DNA of 64,000 bases from the NCBI RefSeq assembly GCF_023898315.1, contig NC_064622.1:79547387-79611386 (forward strand), given 5' to 3'. A model generated the notes under the pieces. The model ran no database searches, was not told where the DNA came from, and saw nothing but the letters and a program-made list of their open reading frames with translations. Source of the stretch: Schistocerca nitens. Its lineage: Eukaryota; Arthropoda; Insecta; Orthoptera; Acrididae. Each line of letters begins with the position of its first letter. Position 1 is the stretch's first letter. Below, in pieces: positions 20,877 to 32,001 of this stretch. A program made the position numbers and the translations under genes.

Positions 20877-22090
20877 CAAGGGGAATTCAATAAAGCAGGT
20901 TGGTTTTATTCAGGATTCTAATACACCACAGGATTCCCCATTCTTTTGGCTACAAAAACCTATTATTTCAGTATTTTAAACATAGCTGCACAACAGCAAC
21001 GGTTCCACGTATTAAAATTATTAACAGCCGACCAGTTGCAATGGATAAAGAATTCTTTACCTAGGTTTCAACAAATTTAAATTTGTCTTCTTCAGAAGGT
21101 GGCAATTTTACATTAGTTTGGATTGATGTATCATCGCCGTTTTTACAAATGTCGGCATAAATCCATTTGTCAAAATTACAATATAGCCCTAGAAATAGGG
21201 TTTGTCACGTAAATATAAATTAGTACATGGATGTTGCAGAGCTCATTTATATTTACGTGACAAACCCTATTTCTAGGTCTATATTTTAATTTTGACAAAT
21301 GGATTTATGCCGACATTTGTAAAAACGGCGATGATACATCAATCCATACTAATGTAAAATTGCCACCTTCTGAAGAAGACAAATTTAAATTTGTTGAAAC
21401 CTAGGTAAAGAATTCTTTATCCATTGCAACTGGTCGGCTGTTAATAATTTTAATACCCTATTATTTCCTCAAGACCTGTATGCTCGTATGGTACGACTCT
21501 ACACGTTGACGTCGGAGCTAAAGTATTGCTGCATAAATAATCTACCCATAAACCACGTACTGCATCCCTTCCTTCATTTTGCACAGGTGGTCCTTCGTTG
21601 CTCTTCTGTAGGCGGCGAGGAATGCATAGGGTACACACACTGAGTATCCCAGCTGTTGAACGAGTGTGTCAGCACTACCCACAGAGACGTCCAGTTGAGC
21701 AGCGAGGTGTTCGACTGTAACTCGTCGATCACCTCGAGTGAGAGTGTCCGCACGTTCCCAGTTTGCAGAAGACGCAGCTGTGTGGGGCCGGCCGATCTTG
21801 TAGATGAAAGACACCTCACCCGACTGCTCACCATGCTTTTTTAACTGCCAGGTTTCCCTTTACATTCTGCAAGCGCCTATGAATATCTGCGATACTCTAG
21901 TTTTCCGCCAAAAGAAACTCAATGGCATCACCGATACAGACGCCATTTTGAAGGCTAGACAGCGCCGGCACCTATCCGAACTTCATGAAATTGTAGGGGC
22001 TGAAGTGGAAACATTCAAAGATGTCCCACAACAATTTCCGCTCTTTCCAATCAAAATTGACGGAAAATTTTGCGTGTTCCTTTCTGGGGA
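20877..22090 (-). mobile_element. Internally deleted mariner carrying a palindromic insertion
   Basis: The left part (20877-20968 and 21457-21500) matches the inverted 3' UTR of the mariner at 3341-4680 (TTTTATTCAG, ATACACCA, TTCCCCA). From 21542 to 21990 the minus strand encodes HTH remnants such as GRPHTAA, AAQLDVSVGSADTLVQQLGY and VPYAFLAAYRRATKD, corresponding to the transposase N-terminal half. The catalytic half is deleted. A 487-bp palindromic element is inserted at 20970-21456. TIRs are decayed (CAAGGGGAATTCAATAA at the left). Confidence 0.8.
20970..21456. mobile_element. Near-perfect palindromic insertion (211-bp arms) with 11-bp TSD
   Basis: The direct repeat CCTATTATTTC at 20959-20969 and 21457-21467 brackets an insert consisting of a 40-bp leader and two inverted arms, 21010-21220 and 21245-21455, that match over 211 bp with very few differences around a 24-bp spacer. 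The flanking mariner reads straight through when the insert is removed. An 11-bp TSD is too long for Tc1/mariner and suggests target-primed or other staggered integration. The arms contain CCTTCTGAAGAAGACAAAT...TTGTTGAAACC, a string type also seen near the ends of some Penelope-like elements; that link is tentative. Confidence 0.9.
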
Positions 22091-23053
22091 GTACGTGGAA
22101 AGCTGAGAACCTCACTTAGGTTGTATATAAATATCAAATCATAAATTAAAAGATTCTAAAGTAATTAATAATAATGCGCAATGGCCTCGTCTAGACCAAG
22201 CTTTCGTATTTCGTAACTTATGTTGTGGAGTATCCTAGCTTAAGAATATCGACGAAGATAATGATACTCGTTGTTATCCACTACCGGGAACGTATAGAAA
22301 TTAAATAAATTGTAAAGTGATTGTAGAATCGTACAGCAAAAGGCAATAAAGAATAAAAAATTGAAACTACAACAAATTGTTTCCCACCGCACATTAACAT
22401 AAGAAACTGCATTCGAATACTTGAGGCGAGAGCAGGAAGTGAAGAACAAGCTGGGGAAACGTAAAAGGTAGCAGAAAAGGAGACACTATTGACACTGAAG
22501 ATACATGCAAAGAACTGAAAATAAAAGTAGCTCTGAAGCACACTGATGAATATAAACAAAAATGCTTCATACAGAAACAGATCCAGACACCACAACACCA
22601 GCCAGAGTTTGGAATGATAGGACGGTAGAAACATCGGACGCGCTTGGCGACCTCAGGAAGACTGCTGTATCAGTAACCTGCAATGGGACTACACATCCGA
22701 ATACGGGTGAGAGTGACGATGAACTTACTTTAGCCTTCTTGCTTCGTTCCGTGTTTTCATCAGAGAAGCTAAGAGCCATTTCATTAATAGGAGCAGATGG
22801 TTAGGAAAATTGTAGATTAAATATGTGCAAATCTGGACATTTCCTATCGAATGATAACGCTCTTATATTTTTTTATTTATTGTCTTTCAGTTCATCTGTA
22901 AAATGTCTAATAAGACAGGCAATGAAGTTAAAAAATAGCGAAGAATGCTTACATTCTAATGAGTAGCAATCAGCGCTAATATTTTCAGTGAGTTTATATA
23001 CACGCATCAGATCGAAAAGCCAGGTAAGAGGATGGTGCGTGTTGCACTGAATG
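22091..23053. other. No gene recognised
   Basis: Contains an 80-codon plus-strand ORF (22562-22804) without any domain I recognise; it is short and overlaps an antisense ORF, so it is not called. Confidence 0.45.
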
Positions 23054-23215
23054 TATTGTTGTTGTCTTCACTCCGAAGACTGGTTTGGTGTATAACTCCA
23101 CGTTAGTCTATCCTCTTCAGGCCTCTTCATCCCGAATAACTACCGAAATCTACATCCATTTCAACCTGATTACCGTATTCAAGTCTTCCCTCTACAGTTT
23201 TACCTCCAACGCTGT
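23054..23215 (-). pseudogene. 3' tip of an RTE-like LINE
   Basis: The plus-strand string TTGTTGTTGTCTTCACTCCG, then GACTGGTTTGGTG and TCTATCCT, matches the 3' ends of the LINEs at 32002 and 62800, all on the minus strand. Only about 160 bp remain, so it is a severely 5'-truncated copy. Confidence 0.75.
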
Positions 23216-23725
23216 GTCATGTACACGAATACCATAAGAGTACGTATCACCAGTCACTGCTCATACTTTATGTTGCTGAGCTACCCAGACACGACTGCCC
23301 TCTCAGCTGACTTCTGCAGGAGCTTTCTTATATTGTATAAACTCTGCTCACCTCGGTATCTTTTTGGATAAGCACCTCCGAGAAAACTGAATTGATGGAG
23401 CGTGTTTTAAGCGCAACCTATGGACTGCTTCACTCCGCAGTCAGCTGCACGACTTTGTGGAACTTTCTGTCTGGTTAGAACTGCAGTTGTGATGGATGGA
23501 CATGAGTCTTGCATATGTAACCCAGTAAGGAATGCGGCCGCGAAAACGGGGTCTGGGTTCTAATGCGAATCACTGTGAAGTGTGAGGCAAAGGATAATTT
23601 TCATCGCAGCTCTTATTAAGGTTTCATCCCGTTCGATTCACGGATGGAACGTGAGAGATTGGTTGCATTTACACCTATGTGCTCTTAAAAATATAGTATT
23701 GATGTTGCACCATAACTTTTATTTA
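23216..23725. other. No gene recognised
   Basis: Unassigned; no ORF with a domain. Confidence 0.5.
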
Positions 23726-23739
23726 ATAGTTCGATATGA

Positions 23740-23990
23740 GGAGGAGGAGGAGAATAGCGTTTAACGTCCCGTCGACAACGAGGTCATTAGAGACGGAGCG
23801 CAAGCTCGGGTGAGGGAAGGATGGGGAAGAAATTCGGCCGTGCCCTTTCAAAGGAACCATCCCGGCATTTGCCTGAAGCGATTTAGGGAAATCACGGCAA
23901 ACCTAAATCAGGATGGCCGGAGACGGGATTGAACCGTCGTCCTCCCGAATGCGAGTCCAGTGTGCTAACCACTGCGCCACCTCGCTCGGT
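23740..23990 (-). mobile_element. tRNA-derived SINE (family B), full length, with TSD
   Basis: The minus strand starts with ACCGAGCGAGGTGGCGCAGT (box A) and continues through GACGGTTCAATCCCG (box B) to the body. The implied anticodon loop reads CTCGCAT (CGC, Ala-like). An exact 14-bp duplication ATAGTTCGATATGA flanks it at 23726-23739 and 23991-24004. The tail (GACGGGACGTTAAACGC plus CTC repeats) differs from the CCAA tail of other family B copies. Confidence 0.93.
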
Positions 23991-24502
23991 ATAGTTCGAT
24001 ATGAACCGGCTTCCGGGTTTCTAGGTCATCCTCAGTTAATTTAAAACTGAACAGTCCACACGACATCAGCGTGAGTTCATAGGCGGATAAGGATTGTTTT
24101 TCGAAGACATATGACATTTTACTACCATCTATCGATAAAAATGTAGAAGCGTATTGAAACAGACGCAGAAGGTCTGAACAAATGAATCTTATATTACTTC
24201 AAACTCAAAGGGTAAAAGTGAAGGAATGTATAAGCAAAAAACGTCGAACAAGTGAACAATGGAACAGACTATTATCTGACATGGACGAACCGGCGAATGT
24301 GATGGAAAGCTTGTGAAAAAGCGTAGTGTGGAGAGAGGGGACTGGGGAAAGGAGTCTATTGAAGTGTGGATGTGGAACACTTATAATAACCATATTACCT
24401 AATGGTGAGAAAAATATTAATTGGATGCTGCCTTCGTAAGTTTGCTCATCAAGGACGGTGTCAGAGTATTTTTATTGGTGTTTATTAATAGTCAGGATTC
24501 CA

Positions 24503-24704
24503 AAAAAATGGTTCAAATGGCTTTGAGCACTATGCGACTTAACTTCTGAGGTCATCAGTCGCCTAGAACTTAGAACTAATTAAACCTAACTTACCTAAAG
24601 ACATTGCACACATCCATGCCCGAGGCAGGATTCGAACCTGCGACCGTAGCGGTCGCTCGGTTCCAGACTGTAGCGCCTAGAACCGCACGGCCACACCGGC
24701 CGGC
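24503..24704 (-). mobile_element. tRNA-derived SINE (family A)
   Basis: Full-length copy with A-run at the left, box B GGTTCGAATCCTGCC on the minus strand and GCCGGCCGG at the tRNA 5' end. No clear duplication. Flanking DNA (24005-24502 and 24705-25078) holds no gene that I recognise. Confidence 0.9.
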
Positions 24705-25078
24705 TCAAAATTTCAAGTAACCTTAGTTTTTGTCTCTAATTCATTTATGGAGAACGTCACATTTAATTTAACAAGAATGACATTCAAAGGGTATTCAGCA
24801 AAGGTGCAATCTTTCTTTCTTTCAGTCTCCAGTTCTTTTCATTCTCAGTCAGATTGGTTGTACACCTACGTGATTGACTGACATATAATTTGCACACAGA
24901 CTGCGGAAATCCTATAAATTACACACTGTTTTAAAGGTAGAATCTTGTCTTTAGTGTTGAACAGAATGCGAGCAATACTATTGCTAGTACAATTTTTTAA
25001 TTTAAATTTGTAGGGCACTGTGTTCAATGCTTTAGTAAAAAAGGATATAAGTTATTGCAAGTGATCAGAGGGAATTAC

Positions 25079-25943
25079 AGGGTGTTTCGAAAGGACTGAT
25101 GCGATTTCACTAGGCTATATACCTCCTACATGGATGCAGATAGAGTACTGGGGTTCGCTTTAAGTTACGCACAGGAGTACGAAGTTATTATTTTGAAAAC
25201 AACTGCCTGATATTACAAGAGTTTATATTTTACATGCATGCAAATATAACGTGGCGTACTTCTTAAATTACCTTCCAGATAAAAGGTGCACGACAAACCT
25301 TCGCTTGAAGTGAGACTCGTGCCACAGTTTTGAGAGCACGTTTGAGTCACTGCATTCAATGATGTTCCTAAGTAGCGACGCAGTACACTCAAAGTTGTTG
25401 AAAGCGGACGCGCAAAGACGCAGACTCTGAGGCAGCTCACTGTTAAGAAATCCTCTTACACGAAGGTGCATCTGAGCTGCACCTGCTGAAACGGATAACA
25501 CAAGACGTGTGTAGCTGTTGTGTTGCCTCTGTCCTGACTCTCCACGCATTGTGTGATGAATGTATATTTTAATAATGTGTATGAAATCTTATGGGACTTA
25601 ACTGCTAAGCTCATCAGTCCCTAAGCTTACACACTAATTAACCTAAGTTATCCTAAGGACAAACACACACACACCCATGCCCGAGGGAGGACTCGAACCT
25701 CCGCCGGGACCAGCCGCACAGTCCATGACTGCAGCGCCACAGACCGCTCGGCTAAACCCGCGCGGCTGTGTGATGAACATGCGAGCTATCTGAGTCTGGG
25801 AGACACCTATCTCCAACTGCTAGTATAGGCAACATATGGCAGGTGAACTTCTATATTCGACGCTGAAGTTAAAATACCAGCTACGTTTCATCTTTATTAA
25901 AAGTCTTGCAAAAACTGACGAGTCTTTTTGAAACACCTCGTAC
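25079..25943. mobile_element. Non-autonomous Tc1/mariner-type element split by a SINE
   Basis: The ends are inverted repeats (CAGGGTGTTTCGAAAGGACT at the left; AGTCTTTTTGAAACACCTCG at the right), each flanked by TA. The TIR resembles that of the transposon ending at 16325. About 670 bp of internal DNA has no transposase reading, so it depends on an enzyme supplied elsewhere. A family C SINE is inserted at 25578-25766. Confidence 0.75.
25578..25766 (-). mobile_element. tRNA-derived SINE (family C) with TSD
   Basis: The minus strand has a class II tRNA-like head (GATTTAGCCGAGCGGTCTG-like start, box B GGTTCGAGTCCTCC) and a body sharing CTTAGG and GGGACTGATGA with family A. Flanked by TGTGTGATGAA at 25550-25560 and 25767-25777. 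Confidence 0.88.
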
Positions 25944-26026
25944 AATAAATTACGAAGTTTGTAGGAAGGTCATCGGTCTGGGTGAAAATCTCGAAATACA
26001 AGCATAGGCAGATGATATTACAGCTA

Positions 26027-27451
26027 CAGGAGGTGGACAAAAAGTATAGGTGCACCAAAGAAACAACACACATTACTATGCCTAACACGGTGTAGTGAAG
26101 CCATTGGCATTCAAAAACAGCTTCCAGTCATCTAGGAATTGATAAATGCAGGTGCTGTATGGCTTTAAAGGGAGTCTTCTACCATTCTACCTGGAGAATA
26201 GTGGCAAGTTTAGGTTCAAAATGGTTCAAATGGCTCTGAGCACTATGGGATTCAACTTCTGGGGTCATCAGTCCCCTAGAACTTAGAACTATTTAAACAT
26301 AACTAACCTAAGGACATGACACACATCCATGCCCGAGGCAGGATTAGAACCTGCGACCGTAGCGATCGCGTGGTTCCAGACTGTAGCACCTAGAAACGCT
26401 CGGCCACTCCGGCCGGCGGCAAGTTTAGGTAACGATGATGGAGGTGGATAGCGATCACGTACCTCTCTCTCTAAAGTAGACCACATAACCTCAGTGCCAT
26501 TGAGATCTGGTGACTGTGACAGCCAGGAGATATCTGACAAAGCATTTTCGTGCACACATAACCAATCCTGGACGATGTGAGCGCTGTTATCAGGGTCTCT
26601 GTCGTCTGGCAACACCGTTTAGGAACAAACATTGCACCATGGGATGGTCCTATCAGCCAAACTGGTCGCCCAACCCTTGGCAGTAATGCCACCTTGAAGG
26701 GTAACCAAAGCTCCTATGAAATACCACGCTATGGCTGCCCAAATCATCGGTGGAACCCAAGTCATATTCCACTCTTGGGACCTAAACTCGGCCAGAAGTT
26801 GGAAACAGTGGTAAACAAGACTAGTGCGACATTCTTCCATTGCTCCCCAGTCCAGGTTTTACGGCTTGGGCACCGCGTTTTCCTGTCAAGCGCATCTGCA
26901 TCTCTGATGAGTGGTCTTTGAATTCAAACTCACCCTGCAATTCCCTGCTTATGGAGATCCCTTTCTCATATTTTGACGCCGACAGTGTTCTCGAGAGCAA
27001 CATTCAGTTCTGCAGTGACTTTTGCAGCTATCGTCTTCTTATTTTTCGTCACAGTCATGACCGTCCACTGCGATCACTCAATACACACTTTGACCGCGTT
27101 GAGACAGCGGATGATGGTTTCCCGCTTTTCCTGTATGCAGTTTAATATCTACGATCCAGCGTCTCTTGAAAGACCAGACACGACACTTCGGCTCCCTTGG
27201 TTTAGAAGTGCGCACTATGCGAGCACCAACAATGTACCTACGTTCGAATTCACTTAGCTCCGACATAATGCACGCACGGCTACACAGAACATTGCTCTGA
27301 TTGCGACTGACACTTGCAACGTACTGAGGACGTTGCACAGGTGCCGTACATGGTCAAATACAACAGCACAACCTGTAGGCTTGGCTAGCGTCTACATTTT
27401 TGTTCAAGCTCGCATTTCCCGCGGTGTTTCCATACTTTTATCCATGCCCTG
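26027..27451 (-). mobile_element. Tc1-like transposon, decayed, with SINE insertion
   Basis: Terminal inverted repeats (CAGGAGGTGGACAAAAAGTA at the left; CAGGGCATGGATAAAAGTAT inverted at the right) are flanked by TA at 26025-26026 and 27452-27453. The minus-strand gene starts near 27266 with MSELSEFERRYIVGARI (HTH), continues through GVKRGAQ-like HTH debris, VPPMIWAAIAWYFIGALVTL, SADRTIPWCNV, DPDNSAHIVQDWL and SQSPDLNGTEVMWSTLERE (third catalytic Glu retained in TEVMW), and ends beyond a SINE at 26216-26417. Frameshifts separate every block, so it is a pseudogene. Confidence 0.82.
26216..26417 (-). mobile_element. tRNA-derived SINE (family A) with TSD
   Basis: Exact 13-bp duplication GGCAAGTTTAGGT at 26203-26215 and 26418-26430 brackets a full-length copy. 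It interrupts the C-terminal codons of the Tc1-like transposase just after PPPSSLPKLAA. Confidence 0.95.
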
Positions 27452-28403
27452 TATAGTACAGTCAGGAGGAGAAGTGATGAAAAGAGTGAAGTAGTGCAAG
27501 GAAGATGGGCTTGTGAATCAACATAAAAAAGTTGCAAATGATAGAAGGATGAACAGTTACGTGCCTGGGGATCTATAGGCGGGAGAGATGAGGTTGTAGG
27601 TACTTGAGAACTATAAATGCTTGGAATCATGCTTCAAGTGGAGGAATAATGTCTAGCTAGGAGTAAAGGAACGAATCGTTAATGCTTCCAAATCATATAA
27701 CAACCTAACACCAATCATGAAATCATGGGTAATCTCTGCTGTTGCTGTGGTCTTAAGTGCGAAGTGTAATTTGATGGAGTTGATGGAGTTCTCCGTGCAC
27801 TTACAGTAGAGCAGCACGTCCTCGAGAAAAATTACGGCACGTAGTTTCCTCTTGCTTTCAGCCGTTCGCAGTACCAGCATAGCAGGGCTGTTTTGATTGA
27901 TGTTACAAGGCCAGATCTGTCAATATCATCCAGACTGTTGCCCCTGCAACTACTGAAAAGGCTGCTGCTCCTCTTCAGGAACCACACGTTTGTCTGGCCT
28001 CTCAACAGATAACCCTCCGTTGTGGTTGCACCTACAGTAAGACTATCTGCATCGCTGAGGCACGCAAGCCACCTCTCCGACGGGGCAAGGTCCGTGGTTC
28101 GTGGGTTGCTTTACGAAAGTTAAAACGGACGCACGTAATTGCCCAATACAGTTATGTGGCACAGAATGAGTGTCACCAACAGCTATAGACAAAAACTGAT
28201 TGTGTATGAAAGAAACATCATAAGAGATACGCGCTATGATGAATCACCACAATATCGTACAAGAAGCAAAGGCCATGCGAGTGCAATGGCCTTCACATGT
28301 TGCGAGCATGTAGATGGTATTCCAAATGTAGTGTTGATAGGAAGACCACGAGCTAGATCGAGATGGAAGGATGGAGTACGGAAAGACGTGCAACATTTAG
28401 GGT

Positions 28404-28607
28404 TCAAAAATGGTTCAAATGGCTACGATCACTATGCGACTTAACTTCCGAGGTCATCAGTCGCCTAGAACTTAGAACTAATTAAAGCTAACTAACCTAA
28501 GGACATCACACACATCCATGCCCGAGGCAGGATTCGAATCTGCGACCGCAGCGGTCGCTCGGTTCCCGACTGTAGCGCCTAGAACCGCACGGCCACTCCG
28601 GCCGGCG
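28404..28607 (-). mobile_element. tRNA-derived SINE (family A) with TSD
   Basis: Twelve-base duplication AACATTTAGGGT / AACAGTTAGGGT at 28392-28403 and 28608-28619, one mismatch. It splits the last codons of the RTE-like LINE. Confidence 0.93.
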
Positions 28608-28660
28608 AACAGTTAGGGTCCCCAGGAAACGAGATTGAAGCTGCACAGGACTCGATCTGA

Positions 28661-29439
28661 TCTAGGCATTCTGTAAGGTCGCTGCATGATCTGTAAGCAA
28701 GTAACTAAGTAGAAATACTTTGGGGAATTTGAAGTGATGTCGACTGAGATTTGAGCTATTGAGTTTTGCCGTCGGGGAGGACGTATATGTCCTTGAGCAG
28801 ACGCAGTAATTAGCAGGATGTTCTTGGAAAGCATCGTGGGTAGCCTTCACGTGAGTCGACATAAATCAACTGTACTTGTTCTCACGGCGTTTCACCTCGA
28901 GCACACAACACAATGGGCGGCTGGAACAGTGAGAATTTCGACGCTCACGTTAGTTGGCAGTACAGCTTTCAGTCTTAGAAGCGTCATTTAGACCGATAGC
29001 TTGAAGGATTGCAGACGAGTCCTTGAAAAGTTGCGGGAACATGGTGATAACAATTCTGTCAGTACGACAACCAGAACACCCGTTTCATTGCCTTGTAACA
29101 TTAATAAAACTACTGTGGAGAGACTGCAATGAATCACCGACTCAAACAGGCAACCCACAGTAGAACATTATGCATAGCAAACACATTAAAATTACACAGA
29201 GGTTTACCAGAATTCATAAGTCTATTTACGTTCAAAGACGACTAGCTACAAGTACATCATGCAAGATACCCGGTGTATAGTGGCCAGGTATAGCAGAGTA
29301 TTCGGTACCATCTGTCGATTTTGACCAATGACGTTATCACAAGGCTCTAAATGCAACACAAACATGATTTGTAAATCGTTCGAGCCACCGAAACAAGGTT
29401 CCCGTCTAATTAGAATACCCAAAATGAGTGAGTGTATTT
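28661..29439. other. No gene recognised
   Basis: Unassigned DNA. A 171-codon minus-strand ORF (29246-29761) crosses from here into the Penelope-like remnant; its C-terminal part has no known domain. Confidence 0.45.
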
Positions 29440-30060
29440 CTTCGCCATTAATATTCAAAATTTTGCTTGCATTAGCTGCTAGTAAACCTTTCGGGATGTG
29501 AGCTCGTGGTCCAAGAAACTCTTTTGCTCCTGACGTTTCGTCCAGGACTCCGCTGGACATCCTCAGAGGCGCTCCTGTGCTGAATCTTGCTGACTGACCG
29601 GTCGCACGTCCGAGAGCGATATATATACTGCAGGAAAAGGGGCGTGGACGAAGTAATACGTGATGAGCAGAGATAATCCTTGTCAAAGATAAAACTTGAC
29701 TATCGATTGTCGTCTTGTCAAATACAAAATTGCCTAGCAACTCTGCAGAGCTACTGACCATATGTCGCTAAGTTTCATTGCCTCCTCTTCCCTATTAAAA
29801 TTGTCCTGATGCTCATAAATATCAATGGATTCTCTTATTGTCGTGGATAATAATTTCACGTTGTAGATAAAATGTCTGTTTCAGAAACCTTCACTTCGTG
29901 GTTTCCTGACTGAAGAGCATGCTCTGCTACAGCTGATTTCTCTATTTTTCCTAGTCGGCAAAGACTTTTGTACTCTTTTAGTGGTGTATTTAGGCTCCCG
30001 TTGGTAGTTCCAATATAGACTTTACCACACATACACGGAATTTTTTATACACCACATGTC
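29440..30060 (-). pseudogene. Penelope-like retroelement 3' part with GIY-YIG endonuclease remnant
   Basis: Reading the minus strand from about 30050 gives a GIY-YIG endonuclease signature in decayed form: PCMCGKVYIGTT-like coding around 30010-30040, then LKEYKSLCRLGKIEKSAVAEH-like, NHEVKVSET-like and RESIDIYEHQDNFNREEEAMKL near 29780-29840. Penelope-like elements carry exactly this nuclease after the RT; it nicks the target for reverse transcription. Only the last third of the element remains. Downstream (29470-29530) lies a segment that recurs inverted at 30086-30135, perhaps part of a terminal repeat. Stops and frameshifts are present. Confidence 0.7.
29530..29566 (-). ncRNA. Hammerhead-ribozyme-like motif in the Penelope-like terminus
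   Basis: On the minus strand the core CTGAGGA is followed by a GTCCA/TGGAC stem and then GAAAC and GTC, the order of a hammerhead core with a very short stem III. Sequences on either side (GCGCCT and AGGAGC) can pair as helix I with one mismatch. Penelope-like elements are known to carry hammerheads in their terminal repeats. One extra T between the core and stem II departs from consensus, so cleavage activity is doubtful. Confidence 0.4.
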
Positions 30061-31689
30061 GACAGAGAAGGGCGGGAGCAGCAGAGTTTCTTGGACTACG
30101 GCCTTACATTCCGAAAGGTTTACTAGCAGCTATGTCATCCGGTCGTGAAAACCTTCATTCTTTGCTTGTATTTCCACCTGAATCGTTCCTTTAACTTCAT
30201 TAATTTCAATTGATAAACGTGCTTCGGCGAACTGCTGGTATCAGATACAAACTGAAATCAGCGCTCGATACATGGTCTCATGCAAAAACAGTACCACCTG
30301 TGTCAAAAAATGCGGTGCCTGATGACTGCTGTATGGCGATTAATGTTTCGTAATTGAAGTTACGGAAGTTACATTTGGGATCTAGACGAAGACCGTAGTC
30401 AAGAATAGAATGGGATGCATACACCGCTAGGCTGAATCTATTATGTTGTCTCTGCTAAGGAATGTTCTGCGATAGCTATACCACAAAAATAACACTTTAG
30501 AGTAGTTTTCGAATTGAAAGCCTATAACGCAGCGTTTTAGATTTATTATTTAACTGCATAAAATGTTATTACAAAAGTTACGATTCATCGAACTATAAAA
30601 TAAAAAATAAAAGAAAGATCTTTTAACACTTCGGTCTCTGAATTCCTCTTTCTAAGGAAGTTGCAGTTTTTGGCTTCATGGTAGTAGCTTACACAGAAAA
30701 ATGCATTATCTTATAACAGCATTAGCTTTTACGTTGTTGTTGTTTGCCTACAACGACCGTAGCAATTACCACGAGAGTTCTGTTTATTGCGCTACAACGA
30801 CGGGTACAGACGTTGTAATGCTTTAACAGGGATGTTGACGAATTTTTTGTTTCCTGTTGGCAGTAGTATAGCTGTTATAACCAAAACTATGTTTTTTATA
30901 AAAATAAACTTGTATTTGAGAAACGCATAGCTCTATTTGACTTTTGCATATCTCGAAAAAACACTAACATATCGCGCGTCGTCTTCACGTGATACTGTAC
31001 ACTGCCTGTCACACACTGTGGACCTTAAGACAGCGTGTTTGTCTGCTGCGATATCTCGTTGACGAAGGTCTGAAAATGGGTTTCCGAGCTTCAGCAGCTC
31101 AAGAATCTGCATAAAGCGACATGACGTCAGAAAAGGTCAGGTTTGGATCAAATGAGATACGTAACAAGTCGACCTACCATTAAATCGAACTCACTTGAAA
31201 TTGCCAAAGTTTCGTTAACCATTCTTTTAAATGAGTCAGTGATTTCGGGATCTGAAGTGGTGTTGCGCAGCGCTGGTGTCCTGTAAGCTGTGCCAAATGG
31301 AATTTGCGCCAATTGAAATATACATCCAGAAAAGGTCGACTAATCCCTCCGTCTGAAATCAGTGACTTTCCCAGCAGTTGGGCGAGCTGAGGCCCCTTAC
31401 GCCGGGTACTGATGAAGAGGACTGCAGATGTACGGACCAGAACTCGACTGTTTGACGCATTTACAAAAGTTTTGCTTATGACCGAACCGTTAAAAATTAC
31501 AATGGAAAATATAAACACGAAATTATGGAAAATAAATTTAACAATGGTGTCTCTTCTACGTGACAAAGCATTTTTATAAATTAATTGAAAATAAATATGG
31601 TCTTTACCTGAGGATCGACGTATGGTAAATGTAATACGACGTAAAAATAACTAAACGGCCAAAAATGTACGCGCATACTGGTGGGTGAC
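30061..31689. other. No gene recognised; short inverted copy of the Penelope-like end
   Basis: 30086-30135 is an inverted copy of 29470-29530 (TTTCTTGGACNACG, CCGAAAGGTTTACTAGCAGC). The rest is unassigned. A 128-codon minus-strand ORF (31180-31566) has no domain that I know and is not called as a gene. Confidence 0.45.
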
Positions 31690-32001
31690 AAAAATTGTAT
31701 ACTGTGTGTCCCAGTGGCAATGGTCAATGTTCAGGGATATAACAGGATTCGAAGCAAAAAGCTCCAATAAACTTGGGGTCTCAAATGGGTACGTTAGAAG
31801 CTATGCGCACTTGTTCAGTAGATGTGTTTCACAGAAGCGAAGATGAACAAGTGCTCAAAGCTCGTAACTCATGCTCTTTAGAGCCCACGTTTACTGGACG
31901 TTTTTTGGTTAGCAGTGGTGTGTACAGGTCGTCCTGGGTAGAACGGTTCGCACATGTTGTATTACGTTTAGGTGCTCCAAGGTGGACAGAGGAATTGTGA
32001 C
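31690..32001. repeat. Probable repeat interrupted by a LINE (continues at 33161)
   Basis: The sequence beginning GTGTGTCCCAGTGGCAATGG looks like a terminal repeat of a DNA element, and the LINE at 32002-33148 is inserted into it with a target duplication. I cannot find the matching far end with certainty. Confidence 0.3.

Larger units (their letters stand above)
25946..28660 (+). pseudogene. RTE-like LINE 3' half, split by a Tc1-like element and a SINE
   Basis: Before 26026 the plus strand reads GLGENLEIQA*ADDITAT, the RT active-site YADD box with Tyr turned into a stop. After the Tc1 insertion (26027-27451) it continues with KMGL*IN, LENYKCLESC (FKYLG motif), NASKSYNNLTPIMKS, and, after an unrelated-looking stretch at about 27729-28140, SYRQKLIVYERNIIRDTRY and VVLIGRPRARSRWKDGVRKDVQHLG, the typical C-terminus. 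A family A SINE interrupts the end at 28404-28607. The order is correct and collinear; many lesions. Confidence 0.75.

Noticed and set aside
22562-22804. 80-codon ORF as a small gene
   Set aside because: Overlaps an equally long antisense ORF and has no supporting domain or splice signals.
29246-29761. 171-codon minus-strand ORF as a host gene
   Set aside because: It overlaps the Penelope-like terminus and hammerhead-like motif; no domain, so probably chance openness.
31180-31566. 128-codon minus-strand ORF
   Set aside because: No recognisable domain; composition like its surroundings.
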